DNA of 64,000 bases, taken from positions 3,512,001-3,576,000 of the forward strand of contig NC_017249.1 in the NCBI RefSeq assembly GCF_000284375.1, in the 5' to 3' direction. How positions within the stretch are numbered: position 1 is the stretch's first letter; every line of letters starts with the position of its first letter. Under the pieces are notes generated by a model that searched no databases, was not told the DNA's origin, and saw only the letters and a list, made by a program, of their open reading frames with translations. Below are positions 24,535-32,866 of this stretch, piece by piece. Position numbers and translations under genes: made by a program. The DNA comes from Bradyrhizobium japonicum USDA 6. Lineage in GTDB: Bacteria > Pseudomonadota > Alphaproteobacteria > Rhizobiales > Xanthobacteraceae.

Positions 24535-27375
24535 TCAACTCCGGAGTTGCGCGATCAAATCGCGCGCGCTGCGGATATCGGCGATGCCGGCGCCCTCGCT
24601 GAACGGCCCGCATGCGCGTTCGAGAATTGCCAGGGCCTCTGCATTCTGGCCGGCTCCGATCATGAACCGCGCGAGGCTGATCGCGCCGCGCAGCTCCCAG
24701 AATCGCGCGCCCTGCTGGTTGGCAATGTCCATGGCCTCGCGAAAGCGCACCTCGGCGTCTCCCGCATGCCGCGGGCTCTTGAGCAACAATTCGCCCTTGA
24801 TGCGCGTCAGTTCCGGCAGATACCACAGCTCCTGCCGGTCGTTGCAGCGGGTCAGGACGTCCTCGATCACGTCGAGGCCACGGTCGACCTGGTGGGCCTC
24901 GCCGGAACATGCGGCGAGTTCGCCGAGCAGTGGAAGAAAGCGCGGCAGGAATCGCGCATCGCCGGCGCGATTGAGCTCTTCGCGCAGCAGCGGCAGGCCG
25001 GTCGCGACGTCGCCACGCCTTACGACGACCGCCGCGTTGAACGCCCGTGCCCAAAGGCCCCACAGCCGGATGGCGTGGCGCTCGGTGTGTTCGAGCAGCT
25101 CGGCGCCGTGGCGCTCCGCGGCCTCGAAATCGCCGGACCAGAAGGCGATCGGGCAGGCGGCTTGCCCCAGCACGCTACAGAAAGTCAGCGCGTGGCCGTT
25201 GGCACGGCCTTCCTCGATGTTTCGGGCGGCGAGCGCCTGCGCCTGATCGGCGAGGCCCTGAAGCCACAGGATGCGGGCCCGGAAATATTGCGTTGATATC
25301 CTGAGGTCGAGCGGGAAGATCTTCGGCTTCTCCGCCAGCACATGCAGCGACGCGTTCACGCGCTCGATGCGAAGCCGTGCGTCGTTCTGATCGCCGAGAT
25401 AATGCAGCGCCACCGCCATCAGCCGGTCGCCCAGCATGAGGTCGGTCCTGTCCGACGAGTTCGCCGCTGCATTCGCAAACCGGTCGGCGAGCGCGCGGGC
25501 CTTGCCGAACTGTCCGTTGTTGAACTGGTCGATGCACAAACCCCAGAGCGCGCGCAGCCGGAAGTCCTTGTCGTCGAGCCTGTCAGCCAGCTCCAGGGTC
25601 GTCTCGAGGATCGGACGCGCCTCGCGGGCGCGGCCCTCGCCATACATCAGCGACCAGCCGAGCGCCGACAGGAGTTGCATGCGAATGCGATCGTCGCCGC
25701 CGCTGTCGCCGAGCGCGGTGAGCGCCGTCTTGGCGCGCTCGCGGCATTCGGCGAACAGGGACAGGCGGACCCACAGCGTGACGGCAGCCGCCGTCAGTGC
25801 GATCCCGAGTGCAGCGTCGCCGTTGGGCCCGAAGGCCCAGTTCAATGCGGCACGCACATTGTCCAGCTCCGCGCCATAGATGCTCAGCCATTCCGTCAGC
25901 GGCGTCGATGTATCGGCCTCCGCGCGCTCGAAGAATTCGCGAAAATGCTCTGCATGACGCCGCGCGAACTGACTGGTCTCGCCGAGCTCGTTCAGCTTTC
26001 CATGCGCATAGGTGCGGGTGGTGTCGAGCAGGCGATAGCGCAGCGTTCGCGAGCCCGATGGCGAGATCAGCGATTTGGTGACGAGGCTGTCGATCGCCTC
26101 CAGCGTTTCGGACGCGCCGAGGCCGTCGCCGGCGGCCACCGCGGCAGCCGCCTCCGGCGCGAACGGCCCGGCAAAGACCGACAGGCGTCGCAGCGTGGCA
26201 CTCTCGGCGGGAGGTAGCAGATCGTAGCTCCAGTCGAGCGCCGCGGCGAGCGTCTGATGTCGTGGCACGGCGGTGCGCCGACCCCGCCACTGCAACGAGA
26301 AGCGGCTGTCGAGCAGCGACGCCGTCCCGGCAATACCGTACGCATTGACACGGCCGGCCGCGAGCTCGATTGCAAGCGCAATGCCGTCGAGGCGCCGGCA
26401 GATGCTGGCGACGAGCGGCGCTTCTTCCGCACTGAGCTGGAACGGACCCGAGCTCTGCGCAATGCGCTCGACGAAGAGCTGGGCCGCGGGGTAAGCGAGG
26501 ACCTCGGCGACATCCAGGTCCTCGCGCTCCGGCGGGCAATCCAGCGGGAACAGGCGGAAAATCCGTTCGCCGTCGCTCCGGAACGACTCGCGGCTGGTTG
26601 CGAGAACGCGAAGCTGCGGTGCGTCGCGAACGATGCGCTCGACGAGCGGCGCCAACGCATCCAGCACATGCTCGCAGCTGTCGAAGATCAGCAGGGCTGG
26701 GCCGGTCTTCAGGAATGTCAGCAGGGCCGGCGTCGGATCCTCCGCGCTGATGGTCAGTCCCAGTGCGGAGGCGATGGTGGTCGCGATGTGGCCGGCGTCC
26801 CTCAGCGGACCGAAGTCGACGAAGAAGACGCGTCCGCCGAAATCCGCCGATCTACGATGCCCGACGGTGACGGCGACGGCGGTCTTGCCGATGCCGCCGG
26901 GGCCGACCACCGTCATGAAGCGATGCAACGAAAGCCCGTTCGATATCTTCTCGACGATCTCCTCCCGTCCGACCATTTTCGAGAGCGGCGAGGGAAGGGA
27001 GCGGGGAGGTGCGATGTTCACGGCGGGCTGAGCGGGCGGCGGAGCCGCCTGAGCGAGCGAGGCGACAAAGCAGTAGCCGCGGCCGGGCACATTGACGACA
27101 TAACGGGCCGACTTGCCGGTATCGCCCAGCGCCTTGCGCAGTGCTGCGACGTGGAAGCGCAGGCTGCCCTCGTCGACATTGACGTCGGCCCAGATGCGCT
27201 TGACCAGCTCTCTCTTGTCGATGACTTCGCCGGGGCGCTCGGCGAGGAAGATCAGAATATCGAGCGCGCGGCCGCCGACGTGAAGCGGCGAGCCCTCCTT
27301 CTCCAAGAGCCGCGACTTCGGAAATAGGCGAAATGGCCCAAAAGAAATGGCCGAGTCTTCGGTACGATCTGGCAC
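24535..27375 (-). CDS. Winged-helix STAND-ATPase transcriptional regulator (copy 3)
   Basis: About 946 residues, with the same architecture as copies 1 and 2. It has an OmpR-type winged helix (FGPFRLFPKSRLLEKEG to NVPGRGYCFV), an NB-ARC/STAND ATPase with Walker A GPGGIGKTAVAVTVGH and Walker B ALLIFDSCEHVLDAL, and a long TPR-like C-terminal half. The winged helix is almost identical in recognition-helix surroundings to copy 2 (VDEGSLRFH.a.LRKALGD), so the two may share targets. I prefer GTG 27375 because the protein then aligns with the start of copy 2; TTG 27393 is an alternative. The shared 36-bp element lies 47 bp upstream. No CTAAC repeats occur in its immediate neighbourhood. Confidence 0.85.
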   Translation of the reverse strand: MPDRTEDSAISFGPFRLFPKSRLLEKEGSPLHVGGRALDILIFLAERPGEVIDKRELVKRIWADVNVDEGSLRFHVAALRKALGDTGKSARYVVNVPGRGYCFVASLAQAAPPPAQPAVNIAPPRSLPSPLSKMVGREEIVEKISNGLSLHRFMTVVGPGGIGKTAVAVTVGHRRSADFGGRVFFVDFGPLRDAGHIATTIASALGLTISAEDPTPALLTFLKTGPALLIFDSCEHVLDALAPLVERIVRDAPQLRVLATSRESFRSDGERIFRLFPLDCPPEREDLDVAEVLAYPAAQLFVERIAQSSGPFQLSAEEAPLVASICRRLDGIALAIELAAGRVNAYGIAGTASLLDSRFSLQWRGRRTAVPRHQTLAAALDWSYDLLPPAESATLRRLSVFAGPFAPEAAAAVAAGDGLGASETLEAIDSLVTKSLISPSGSRTLRYRLLDTTRTYAHGKLNELGETSQFARRHAEHFREFFERAEADTSTPLTEWLSIYGAELDNVRAALNWAFGPNGDAALGIALTAAAVTLWVRLSLFAECRERAKTALTALGDSGGDDRIRMQLLSALGWSLMYGEGRAREARPILETTLELADRLDDKDFRLRALWGLCIDQFNNGQFGKARALADRFANAAANSSDRTDLMLGDRLMAVALHYLGDQNDARLRIERVNASLHVLAEKPKIFPLDLRISTQYFRARILWLQGLADQAQALAARNIEEGRANGHALTFCSVLGQAACPIAFWSGDFEAAERHGAELLEHTERHAIRLWGLWARAFNAAVVVRRGDVATGLPLLREELNRAGDARFLPRFLPLLGELAACSGEAHQVDRGLDVIEDVLTRCNDRQELWYLPELTRIKGELLLKSPRHAGDAEVRFREAMDIANQQGARFWELRGAISLARFMIGAGQNAEALAILERACGPFSEGAGIADIRSARDLIAQLRS

Positions 27376-27421
27376 GCGCCATTGCCCCCGCAACGGGAGT
27401 CAAAAGGTATTACTTTTTGGT

Positions 27422-27457
27422 CTATCAGAACGAGGCGTACAGTAAACTGGCCGAAAG
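27422..27457 (-). promoter_or_regulatory. Conserved upstream element of regulator copy 3
   Basis: This is the counterpart of 14166-14201, with cores CAGAACGAGG and CAGTAAACTGG on the plus strand. It lies 47 bp before GTG 27375, nearly the same distance as in copy 2. Confidence 0.5.
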
Positions 27458-27513
27458 CAGTGGGCAGAGCTGGTAGCCCTGCGCGCATGGCTTCGATCGG
27501 TCGGTCCGCCGAA

Positions 27514-27539
27514 ATAACCCTTAAGAAGTAAAGGGTTAT
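27514..27539. promoter_or_regulatory. Perfect 9-bp inverted repeat between regulator copy 3 and the tctC-type gene
   Basis: ATAACCCTT (27514-27522) and AAGGGTTAT (27531-27539) are perfectly complementary around an 8-base AT-rich spacer, about 135 bp from either start codon. It could be an operator for either divergent gene. Confidence 0.45.
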
Positions 27540-27673
27540 ATTGACATGGCAAGGCGATGACCCCGGTGCTCTCACCCGGATGGCGCATTGACGGCGGTAG
27601 CAGATTGCTGCGATTGGATCGTTCGGGAGCCGGTCCCGCCTCGACTGTGACTACCGACTTCCGGAATTCGAAC

Positions 27674-28663
27674 ATGGCTTCCTTCTCGCGGCGACGATTC
27701 GTCCATGCGCTATCGGGCGCAGCGGCGCTGGCGGCCATCCCGCGCAGCGGACAAACCGCTGATTATCCGACTCGTCCCATTCGCCTCGTGCTTCCGTATG
27801 GAGCCGGCGGAGCGGGGGATCAGATCGGGCGTCCCTGGGTGGACAAGATGACATCGCTGCTTGGGCCGACCTTCGTGGAATATATCGGCGGTGCGGGCGG
27901 CGCGATCGGGGCTGCGACGGTCGCGCGCGAGGAGCCCGACGGATATTCGCTGCTGCTCGGCAACGGCAGCACGCAGGTCATCATTCCCCTGACCTCGAGA
28001 AATCCCGGCTATTCCGTCGACGATTTTCGCGCCATCTATCGTCTGATCAGCACTTCGCTGGTTTTCGCGGTCCATCCGTCGGTGCCTGCCGCTAACCTGC
28101 GCGAGTTGATTGCTCACGCGAGAGCCAACCCGGGAAAGCTGTCCTATGGCACGCCCGGCATCGGCACTGGAAATCATCTCGTTGGCGAATCCTTCAAGCA
28201 GCAGGCAGGCGCGCTGGACATCGTCCACGTGCCGTATCGAGGCATTTCGCAGGCGACCAACGACCTCGCCGGTGGCCAGATCTCGCTTGTCATCGGCGTC
28301 ATGTCGGACCAGCTGAAGCAACTGGGCGAGGCCGGGAAGGTCAGGCTGCTGGCGGTCACCAGCGAAAAGCGGCTGAGCGGCGCGCCGGAGATTCCGACCG
28401 CTGTCGAATCCGGCATGCCGGATCTTCGCTATGAGGGGTGGTTCGGCATCTTTGCGCCCAGGCACACCGACGATGCGATCATCGACCGGATCGCGCAGGC
28501 AACGCGCGTCGCGATGGCCGATCCTGCGCTTCAGGCAAGCTACCGTGCGCAAGGCATCGAGCCGGACAGCGATTCGAGCCCCGAGAAATTCCAGCGCATT
28601 GTCGATACGACGACGGCAAGCCTGGCGCCGGTGATCAAGTCGATCGGGCTGAGCAATTTGTGA
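27674..28663 (+). CDS. Tripartite tricarboxylate transporter (TctC/Bug) binding protein, orphan
   Basis: A 329-residue periplasmic solute receptor of the Bug/TctC family. The signal is Tat-like (SRRRFVHALSG, then Ala-rich, cleavage near QTADYP). The family hallmark PTRPIRLVLPYGAGGAGD is at the mature N-terminus, and the second lobe contains GTGNHLVGESFKQ and VPYRGISQATNDLAGGQ. These proteins bind carboxylates or other small acids. No tctA or tctB membrane genes are near, which is common for this expanded family. I chose ATG 27674 because the signal peptide follows directly. Its 3' end converges on the MFS gene. Confidence 0.88.
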   Translation: MASFSRRRFVHALSGAAALAAIPRSGQTADYPTRPIRLVLPYGAGGAGDQIGRPWVDKMTSLLGPTFVEYIGGAGGAIGAATVAREEPDGYSLLLGNGSTQVIIPLTSRNPGYSVDDFRAIYRLISTSLVFAVHPSVPAANLRELIAHARANPGKLSYGTPGIGTGNHLVGESFKQQAGALDIVHVPYRGISQATNDLAGGQISLVIGVMSDQLKQLGEAGKVRLLAVTSEKRLSGAPEIPTAVESGMPDLRYEGWFGIFAPRHTDDAIIDRIAQATRVAMADPALQASYRAQGIEPDSDSSPEKFQRIVDTTTASLAPVIKSIGLSNL

Positions 28664-28678
28664 GGCCGCTCAGGCCTC
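28662..28678. terminator. Short stem-loop between convergent genes
   Basis: GAGGCC-GCTCA-GGCCTC is a perfect 6-bp stem that spans the two stop codons of the convergent tctC-type and MFS genes. It is too short, and has no T-tract, to be certain. Confidence 0.25.
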
Positions 28679-29830
28679 GACGCGCGATGTCTGGCGGCCC
28701 TCCGCCGTGACGATGCGCGCCGACAGCGCGACGAGACACATCAGCGCGGCCAGCAGCCAGAACGCTGTCGGCAATCCGCCAAGCCGTGCGATGAAGCCGA
28801 CACCGGCGGGACCGATGAGGATGCCCGCGTAGCCTGCAGTCGTGATGGCGGCGACGGCGAGCCCCGTGGGCATCACAGTCTGCCTGGCCGCCCGGCGGAA
28901 CAGCACCGGCACGAGGTTCGATGCACCGAGGCCGATCAGCAGGAAGCCGCCGATGGCGACCGCCGCTACGGGCGCCCTGAGCAGGACTACGAAGCCTGCG
29001 ATCGCAATGATGCTGCCCCAGAACAATGTCGCGCGATCCCCGATGCGTGCAACGACGGCGTCGCCGCCGAGCCGCCCCGCGGTCATGGCTATCGAGAACA
29101 CGATGTAGCCGATCCCGCCTTGCGCCTCCGAGACGAGGCCCGCGCCGATGACAAGCAGCGCGCCCCAATCGAGCATCGCGCCCTCGACGAGGAAAGTGAT
29201 GGCGCCGAGCAGCGCCAGCAGGAGCACGGAGCCATGCGGCAGCACGAAGAGCGGTCCGTCCTGCACTTGCACCGAACGAAGCAGGCGCGGCCAGGCGGCC
29301 AGCATCGCGACCAGCATCAGCACGGAGCAGATCAGCGTGCAGGCGAGCGCGCCGAGTTGCAGCGAGAGCAGCGCAGTCATCAAGGCGGATCCCGCGAAGC
29401 CGCCGATGCTGAACAGCGCGTGGAAGCCGGACATCAGCGGGCGGCCCGCGTCGCGCTCCACCTCGACCGCATGGATGTTCATGGCGACGTCGATGGAGCC
29501 GAGCGCGGCGCCGAAGGCGAACAGGGCCAGCGCCAGCGTCGCAGGCGAGCTTGCGATCGCCAGCAGGGGCAGCACCAGCGCCAGACCGAGTCCGCCCGCA
29601 ATGATGATCGGCTTGCTGCCGTAGCGCGCGCTCATGACTCCGGTCAGAAGCATTGCCACGACCGAGCCGATGCCGAGGCTGAGCAGGAGCAATCCAAGAA
29701 CGCCGTCATCGACGCCGAGCCGCGTCTTTGCGAACGGCACCAGCGGCGCCCAGCACGCGATGCCGAAGCCCGCGACGAGAAAGGCGAGCCGCGTCGCGAG
29801 GCGCGTTGCCGGCCGGTCGGCAGAATGCAT
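28670..29830 (-). CDS. MFS transporter, YbjJ-like
   Basis: A 386-residue inner-membrane transporter with about 12 hydrophobic segments. The N-terminal segment FLVAGFGIACWAPLVPFAKTRLGVDDGVLGLLLLS and the loop GVMSARYGSKP resemble the YbjJ branch of the major facilitator superfamily. Substrate unknown. It has no obvious regulator or enzyme neighbours; the upstream kilobase is gene-free. ATG 29830 is preceded by CGGAG. Confidence 0.85.
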   Translation of the reverse strand: MHSADRPATRLATRLAFLVAGFGIACWAPLVPFAKTRLGVDDGVLGLLLLSLGIGSVVAMLLTGVMSARYGSKPIIIAGGLGLALVLPLLAIASSPATLALALFAFGAALGSIDVAMNIHAVEVERDAGRPLMSGFHALFSIGGFAGSALMTALLSLQLGALACTLICSVLMLVAMLAAWPRLLRSVQVQDGPLFVLPHGSVLLLALLGAITFLVEGAMLDWGALLVIGAGLVSEAQGGIGYIVFSIAMTAGRLGGDAVVARIGDRATLFWGSIIAIAGFVVLLRAPVAAVAIGGFLLIGLGASNLVPVLFRRAARQTVMPTGLAVAAITTAGYAGILIGPAGVGFIARLGGLPTAFWLLAALMCLVALSARIVTAEGRQTSRVEA

Positions 29831-30049
29831 GGGAACTCCGGGGAAGCAGGGGCGGGGCGATCGACAAGCCCTGAGATTGCCGCGTCTTTATGTCCGAGGC
29901 GTGCTCGAATTGTCGCAGGCTGTGCTCGAGAACGGCGCGACGTCGACCTGGGTTCCGAAGCGTGTCGCGTTCGCGACGATATTCGTGAGTGCGCCGCCGG
30001 GGGCCGGCCGTCGGGCAAAACACCGGGTCATTCCGAGCTGCGCCGGTGT

Positions 30050-30765
30050 CAAGCCGCGCCTGCAACAATATTCCACTTTACCGAAATTCGGAAATGACGT
30101 ATGTGTCGTCCATCCCGGCTCACCAAGAGGGGCGATCTTGTGTCGTCACTGTCGCGAGCCGGGCTTGCGGTGGACGCGGCAGCGTTGGGCGCGAGAAGTG
30201 CGGGCAGGGCGGATTGCTCTCCGTGAGCCCAAGACTTCGTGCCGGATGAGCGGCGCTGCTAGGCTTCGTCTCGTCTGCAAGTTTCCGGCTCCGTCGACAG
30301 GGCTGGAAAAACTGCGGCGACATGGCGGGCCGTGCGTGCGGCAAAACCGTGTGGTCCTGGCCGTCGTCGCTACGGTCAAGTGCTTGCGAATGCGGCAGTC
30401 GCGTCAACCGGCGTGGTGCTGGTGACTTTCGCAAGGACGAGGGAGGCCAGAGGGAATTCGGCTCCCGGGAGAGCACGGCATAAGCCGTCCAACCATCGCG
30501 CAGGGAAGGCCGAGTGATTGGCACCACCTGTATGCTGCTGTGCGGTCTCCTTTGCGCTACCTTTCGCGCAGCGGACCGCGGGTGCGAGGTCAGCACCCGG
30601 CCTTCCCAGCGCCCTCTTGGCTTCGAGGGCGGAGAGATCAAGCAAGCTCGGGCGAAATGCGCTGCGAGGGTGCATAGGTGTGTCTGCAGCATTCGCTGTC
30701 ATCGCCCGCCTTGTGCGCACTTGCGCACTGGGGCGGACGATCCAGCATGCCAGAGGCGGGTGAGG
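30050..30765. repeat. Dispersed Bradyrhizobium-type intergenic repeat sequence
   Basis: The 1-kb stretch 29831-30855 has no intact gene. Much of it matches, in my memory, sequence scattered through Bradyrhizobium genomes that is often mis-called as small proteins. Translated phrases such as YVSSIPAHQEGR near 30100 and TREARGNSAPGRARHKPSNH near 30440 are the recognisable parts. No terminal repeats, transposase fragments or target duplications are visible. The match is from memory, not a search. Confidence 0.5.
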
Positions 30766-30772
30766 TTGAGCG

Positions 30773-30859
30773 TTGCGCTTCGACTATGCCGTTCCGATCA
30801 CGAAGGGCAAGTACGGCATCGTCCAGGAGTTCAGATGCGGCGGCGGCACCTCGTTCTAA
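30773..30859 (+). pseudogene. BamA (Omp85) C-terminal remnant, 28 codons
   Basis: The frame encodes LRFDYAVPITKGKYG and ends in EFRCGGGTSF followed by TAA. This looks like the last two beta strands and terminal Phe signal of an alphaproteobacterial BamA/YaeT outer-membrane protein, with Cys where I would expect Phe (one base change). A stop codon lies just before the fragment and no other part of bamA is present. It overlaps the stop of the amidohydrolase gene on the other strand by a few bases. Confidence 0.55.
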
Positions 30860-32088
30860 CCACCCAGGAGCCGCCGGCAGGCGTCGACGAAGACCTGTGC
30901 GCCGGTGACGATATCGGCATCGGCGGTGTTTTCGGTCCAGTGATGGCTGATGCCGCCGATCGACGGCACGAACAGCATCGCTGCGGGCATGACGGTCGCG
31001 AGCATCTGCGCGTCGTGGCCGGCGCCGCTGGGCATGCGAATGGATCGTCCGCTGGCAAGGGTCTTGCTCGCGGCTTCGATGGCGTCCTGGAAGCCGGCGT
31101 TCATCATCGCTGGCGCGCCGGTGCGAATCTTCTCCACGGTGACGGTGCAAGGGCCCTTCACATTGGCCTCTTCCGCCATGGTGCGCAGCAGCTCCTCCAG
31201 CCGCGCGATAACCGCCGGATTGTCGTCGCGGATCTGGAACAGCATCTCGGCGCCGCCGGGAATGATGCTCGGCGCGCCAGGATCGAGCGTGATGCGGCCG
31301 GTGGTCCAGACCGTGCGGGGACCGCATGCGGTCGGGAAACGTTCGTCGATCGCCACGCAGAACTTCGCCAGCGCGAGGCCCGCATCCTTGCGCACGGCCA
31401 TGCGGGTGGTGCCGGCGTGATTTTGCTCGCCGGTGAAACTGATGCGATACTGCCAGATGCCGACGATGGAGGTGACGACGCCGATCGCGAGCTTGTCGCT
31501 CTCGAGCGTGTCGCCCTGCTCGATATGCGCCTCCAGATATCCAACGTGTCGCTTCGGTTCGACGGCAACGCGGGCGCGTCCTGTGAGACCCATGTCGGCG
31601 AGCGCATCGCGCATGGGCCGCCCGTTGGTGCGGTCACGTGCGGCGTCGATTTCGGCCTCGGTCACCTGTCCGACATAGGAGCGCGAGCCGAGGAAGCTGC
31701 CGAAATGTCCTTCCTCGTCGCACCACGCGGCGACTTCGACCGCGCCCTTCACGGACGGATCGGCATTGAGCACGCGGGCCGCTTCGAGCGCATAGACGAC
31801 GCCGAGCGGGCCATCGAGCCAGCCGGCGTAGTTCTGGCTCTCCAGGTGCGAGCCCGCCAGCAGTTTTGGTCCCGGCTTTGCGCTGGTGCCGAACACATTG
31901 CCGATGCCGTCGATCGCGGCGATAAGGCCGGCGTCGGGCAGCTTCTGCACCAGCCAGTCCAGCGACTGCTTGTGCGGCTCGGAGAAGGTCGGCTTGTGCA
32001 CGCCGGTCTTGTAGGCGCCGATGGCGCGGAGCGCATTGAGATCGGCGAGAACGCGTTGCCCATCGGCACGCGGCTTGGTGTCAGGCAT
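30856..32088 (-). CDS. M20-family amidohydrolase (N-carbamoyl-L-amino-acid hydrolase / allantoate amidohydrolase type)
   Basis: A 410-residue cytosolic metal-dependent amidohydrolase. Dinuclear metal ligands are visible in GSHLESQ, the Asp of GWLDGPLG, CDEEGHFG, EAHIEQG and the C-terminal SHHWTEN. The lid domain with FTGEQNHAGTT is typical of hydantoinase/carbamoylase enzymes. They remove carbamoyl or formyl groups from amino acids. Its stop-to-start overlap with the ABC ATPase (8 bp) and place behind hutF-hutC suggest it completes histidine degradation, perhaps by hydrolysing N-formylglutamate in place of HutG, or N-carbamoylglutamate. That substrate is inference. I chose ATG 32088 rather than TTG 32097. 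Confidence 0.85.
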   Translation of the reverse strand: MPDTKPRADGQRVLADLNALRAIGAYKTGVHKPTFSEPHKQSLDWLVQKLPDAGLIAAIDGIGNVFGTSAKPGPKLLAGSHLESQNYAGWLDGPLGVVYALEAARVLNADPSVKGAVEVAAWCDEEGHFGSFLGSRSYVGQVTEAEIDAARDRTNGRPMRDALADMGLTGRARVAVEPKRHVGYLEAHIEQGDTLESDKLAIGVVTSIVGIWQYRISFTGEQNHAGTTRMAVRKDAGLALAKFCVAIDERFPTACGPRTVWTTGRITLDPGAPSIIPGGAEMLFQIRDDNPAVIARLEELLRTMAEEANVKGPCTVTVEKIRTGAPAMMNAGFQDAIEAASKTLASGRSIRMPSGAGHDAQMLATVMPAAMLFVPSIGGISHHWTENTADADIVTGAQVFVDACRRLLGG

Positions 32089-32866
32089 GTTCGGCAACCT
32101 TCAGCGCCTCGGTGCGGATCTCCTCGACCAGCCGTTCCTTCAGCTGGACGAATTCGGGCGTGGTCTTGATCTTGTACGAGCGCGGATGCGGCAGGTCTAC
32201 ATTGATCTCGGCCTTGATGCGGCCGGGGCGCGCGCTCATCACGATGACGCGGCTGCCGAGGAAGATGGCCTCCTCGATGTCGTGGGTGACGAACAGCACG
32301 GTCTTCTGGTCGCGTTCCCAGATCCCGAGCAGCATTTCCTGCATCAAGGCGCGGGTCTGGTTGTCGAGCGCGCCGAAGGGCTCGTCGAGCAGCAGGATCT
32401 TTGGATCATTGGCGAGCGCGCGGGCGATCGCGGTGCGCTGCTGCATGCCGCCGGAGAGCTGCTTCGGCCAGTGGTTCTCGAAGCCGGACAGTCCGACCTG
32501 GCGGATGAGGGCATCGGCGATCTTGTTCCGCTCCGCCTCGGGCACGCCGCGCTCGCGCAGGCCGAAGGCGATGTTCTCGCGCACGCTCAGCCAGGGAAAC
32601 AGCGTGTAGGACTGGAACACCATGCCGCGATCGGCGCCCGGGCCGGTGACCTCGCGCCCGTCGAGCGTGACGCGCCCGCTGGTCGGCCGGTCGAGACCGG
32701 CGACGATGCGAAGCAGTGTGGACTTGCCGCAGCCGGAGGGGCCGAGGATGGTGACGAAATCGTTGTTGCCGATGGTGAGGTCGGTCGGCTCCAGCGCCCT
32801 GGTCGGCGCGTTGCCGTGGCGCGCGGGGAAGGTTCGCGAGACCTGTTCGATCTTCAGCGTGGTCAT
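32081..32866 (-). CDS. ABC transporter ATP-binding protein, NitT/TauT (SsuB) type
   Basis: A 261-residue ATPase with Walker A GPSGCGKST, Q-loop region MVFQSYTLFPW, signature LSGGMQQRTAIARAL, Walker B ILLLDEPFGALD and H-loop VTHDIEEA. The EEA after the His and the overall length match the nitrate/sulfonate/taurine importer subfamily. Its start overlaps the permease stop by 4 bases. The series from hutF to the amidohydrolase is tightly packed. It powers uptake of an unknown substrate, probably something related to histidine breakdown. Confidence 0.92.
   Translation of the reverse strand: MTTLKIEQVSRTFPARHGNAPTRALEPTDLTIGNNDFVTILGPSGCGKSTLLRIVAGLDRPTSGRVTLDGREVTGPGADRGMVFQSYTLFPWLSVRENIAFGLRERGVPEAERNKIADALIRQVGLSGFENHWPKQLSGGMQQRTAIARALANDPKILLLDEPFGALDNQTRALMQEMLLGIWERDQKTVLFVTHDIEEAIFLGSRVIVMSARPGRIKAEINVDLPHPRSYKIKTTPEFVQLKERLVEEIRTEALKVAEHA

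Noticed and set aside
27370..27388. A sigma-54-like TGGCAC...TTGC match near the start of regulator copy 3
   Set aside because: The spacing is one base too long, and it lies at or inside the coding start.
30120..30692. A 190-codon minus-strand protein in the gene-free kilobase
   Set aside because: No start with a ribosome site, no domain, and it coincides with the dispersed repeat.
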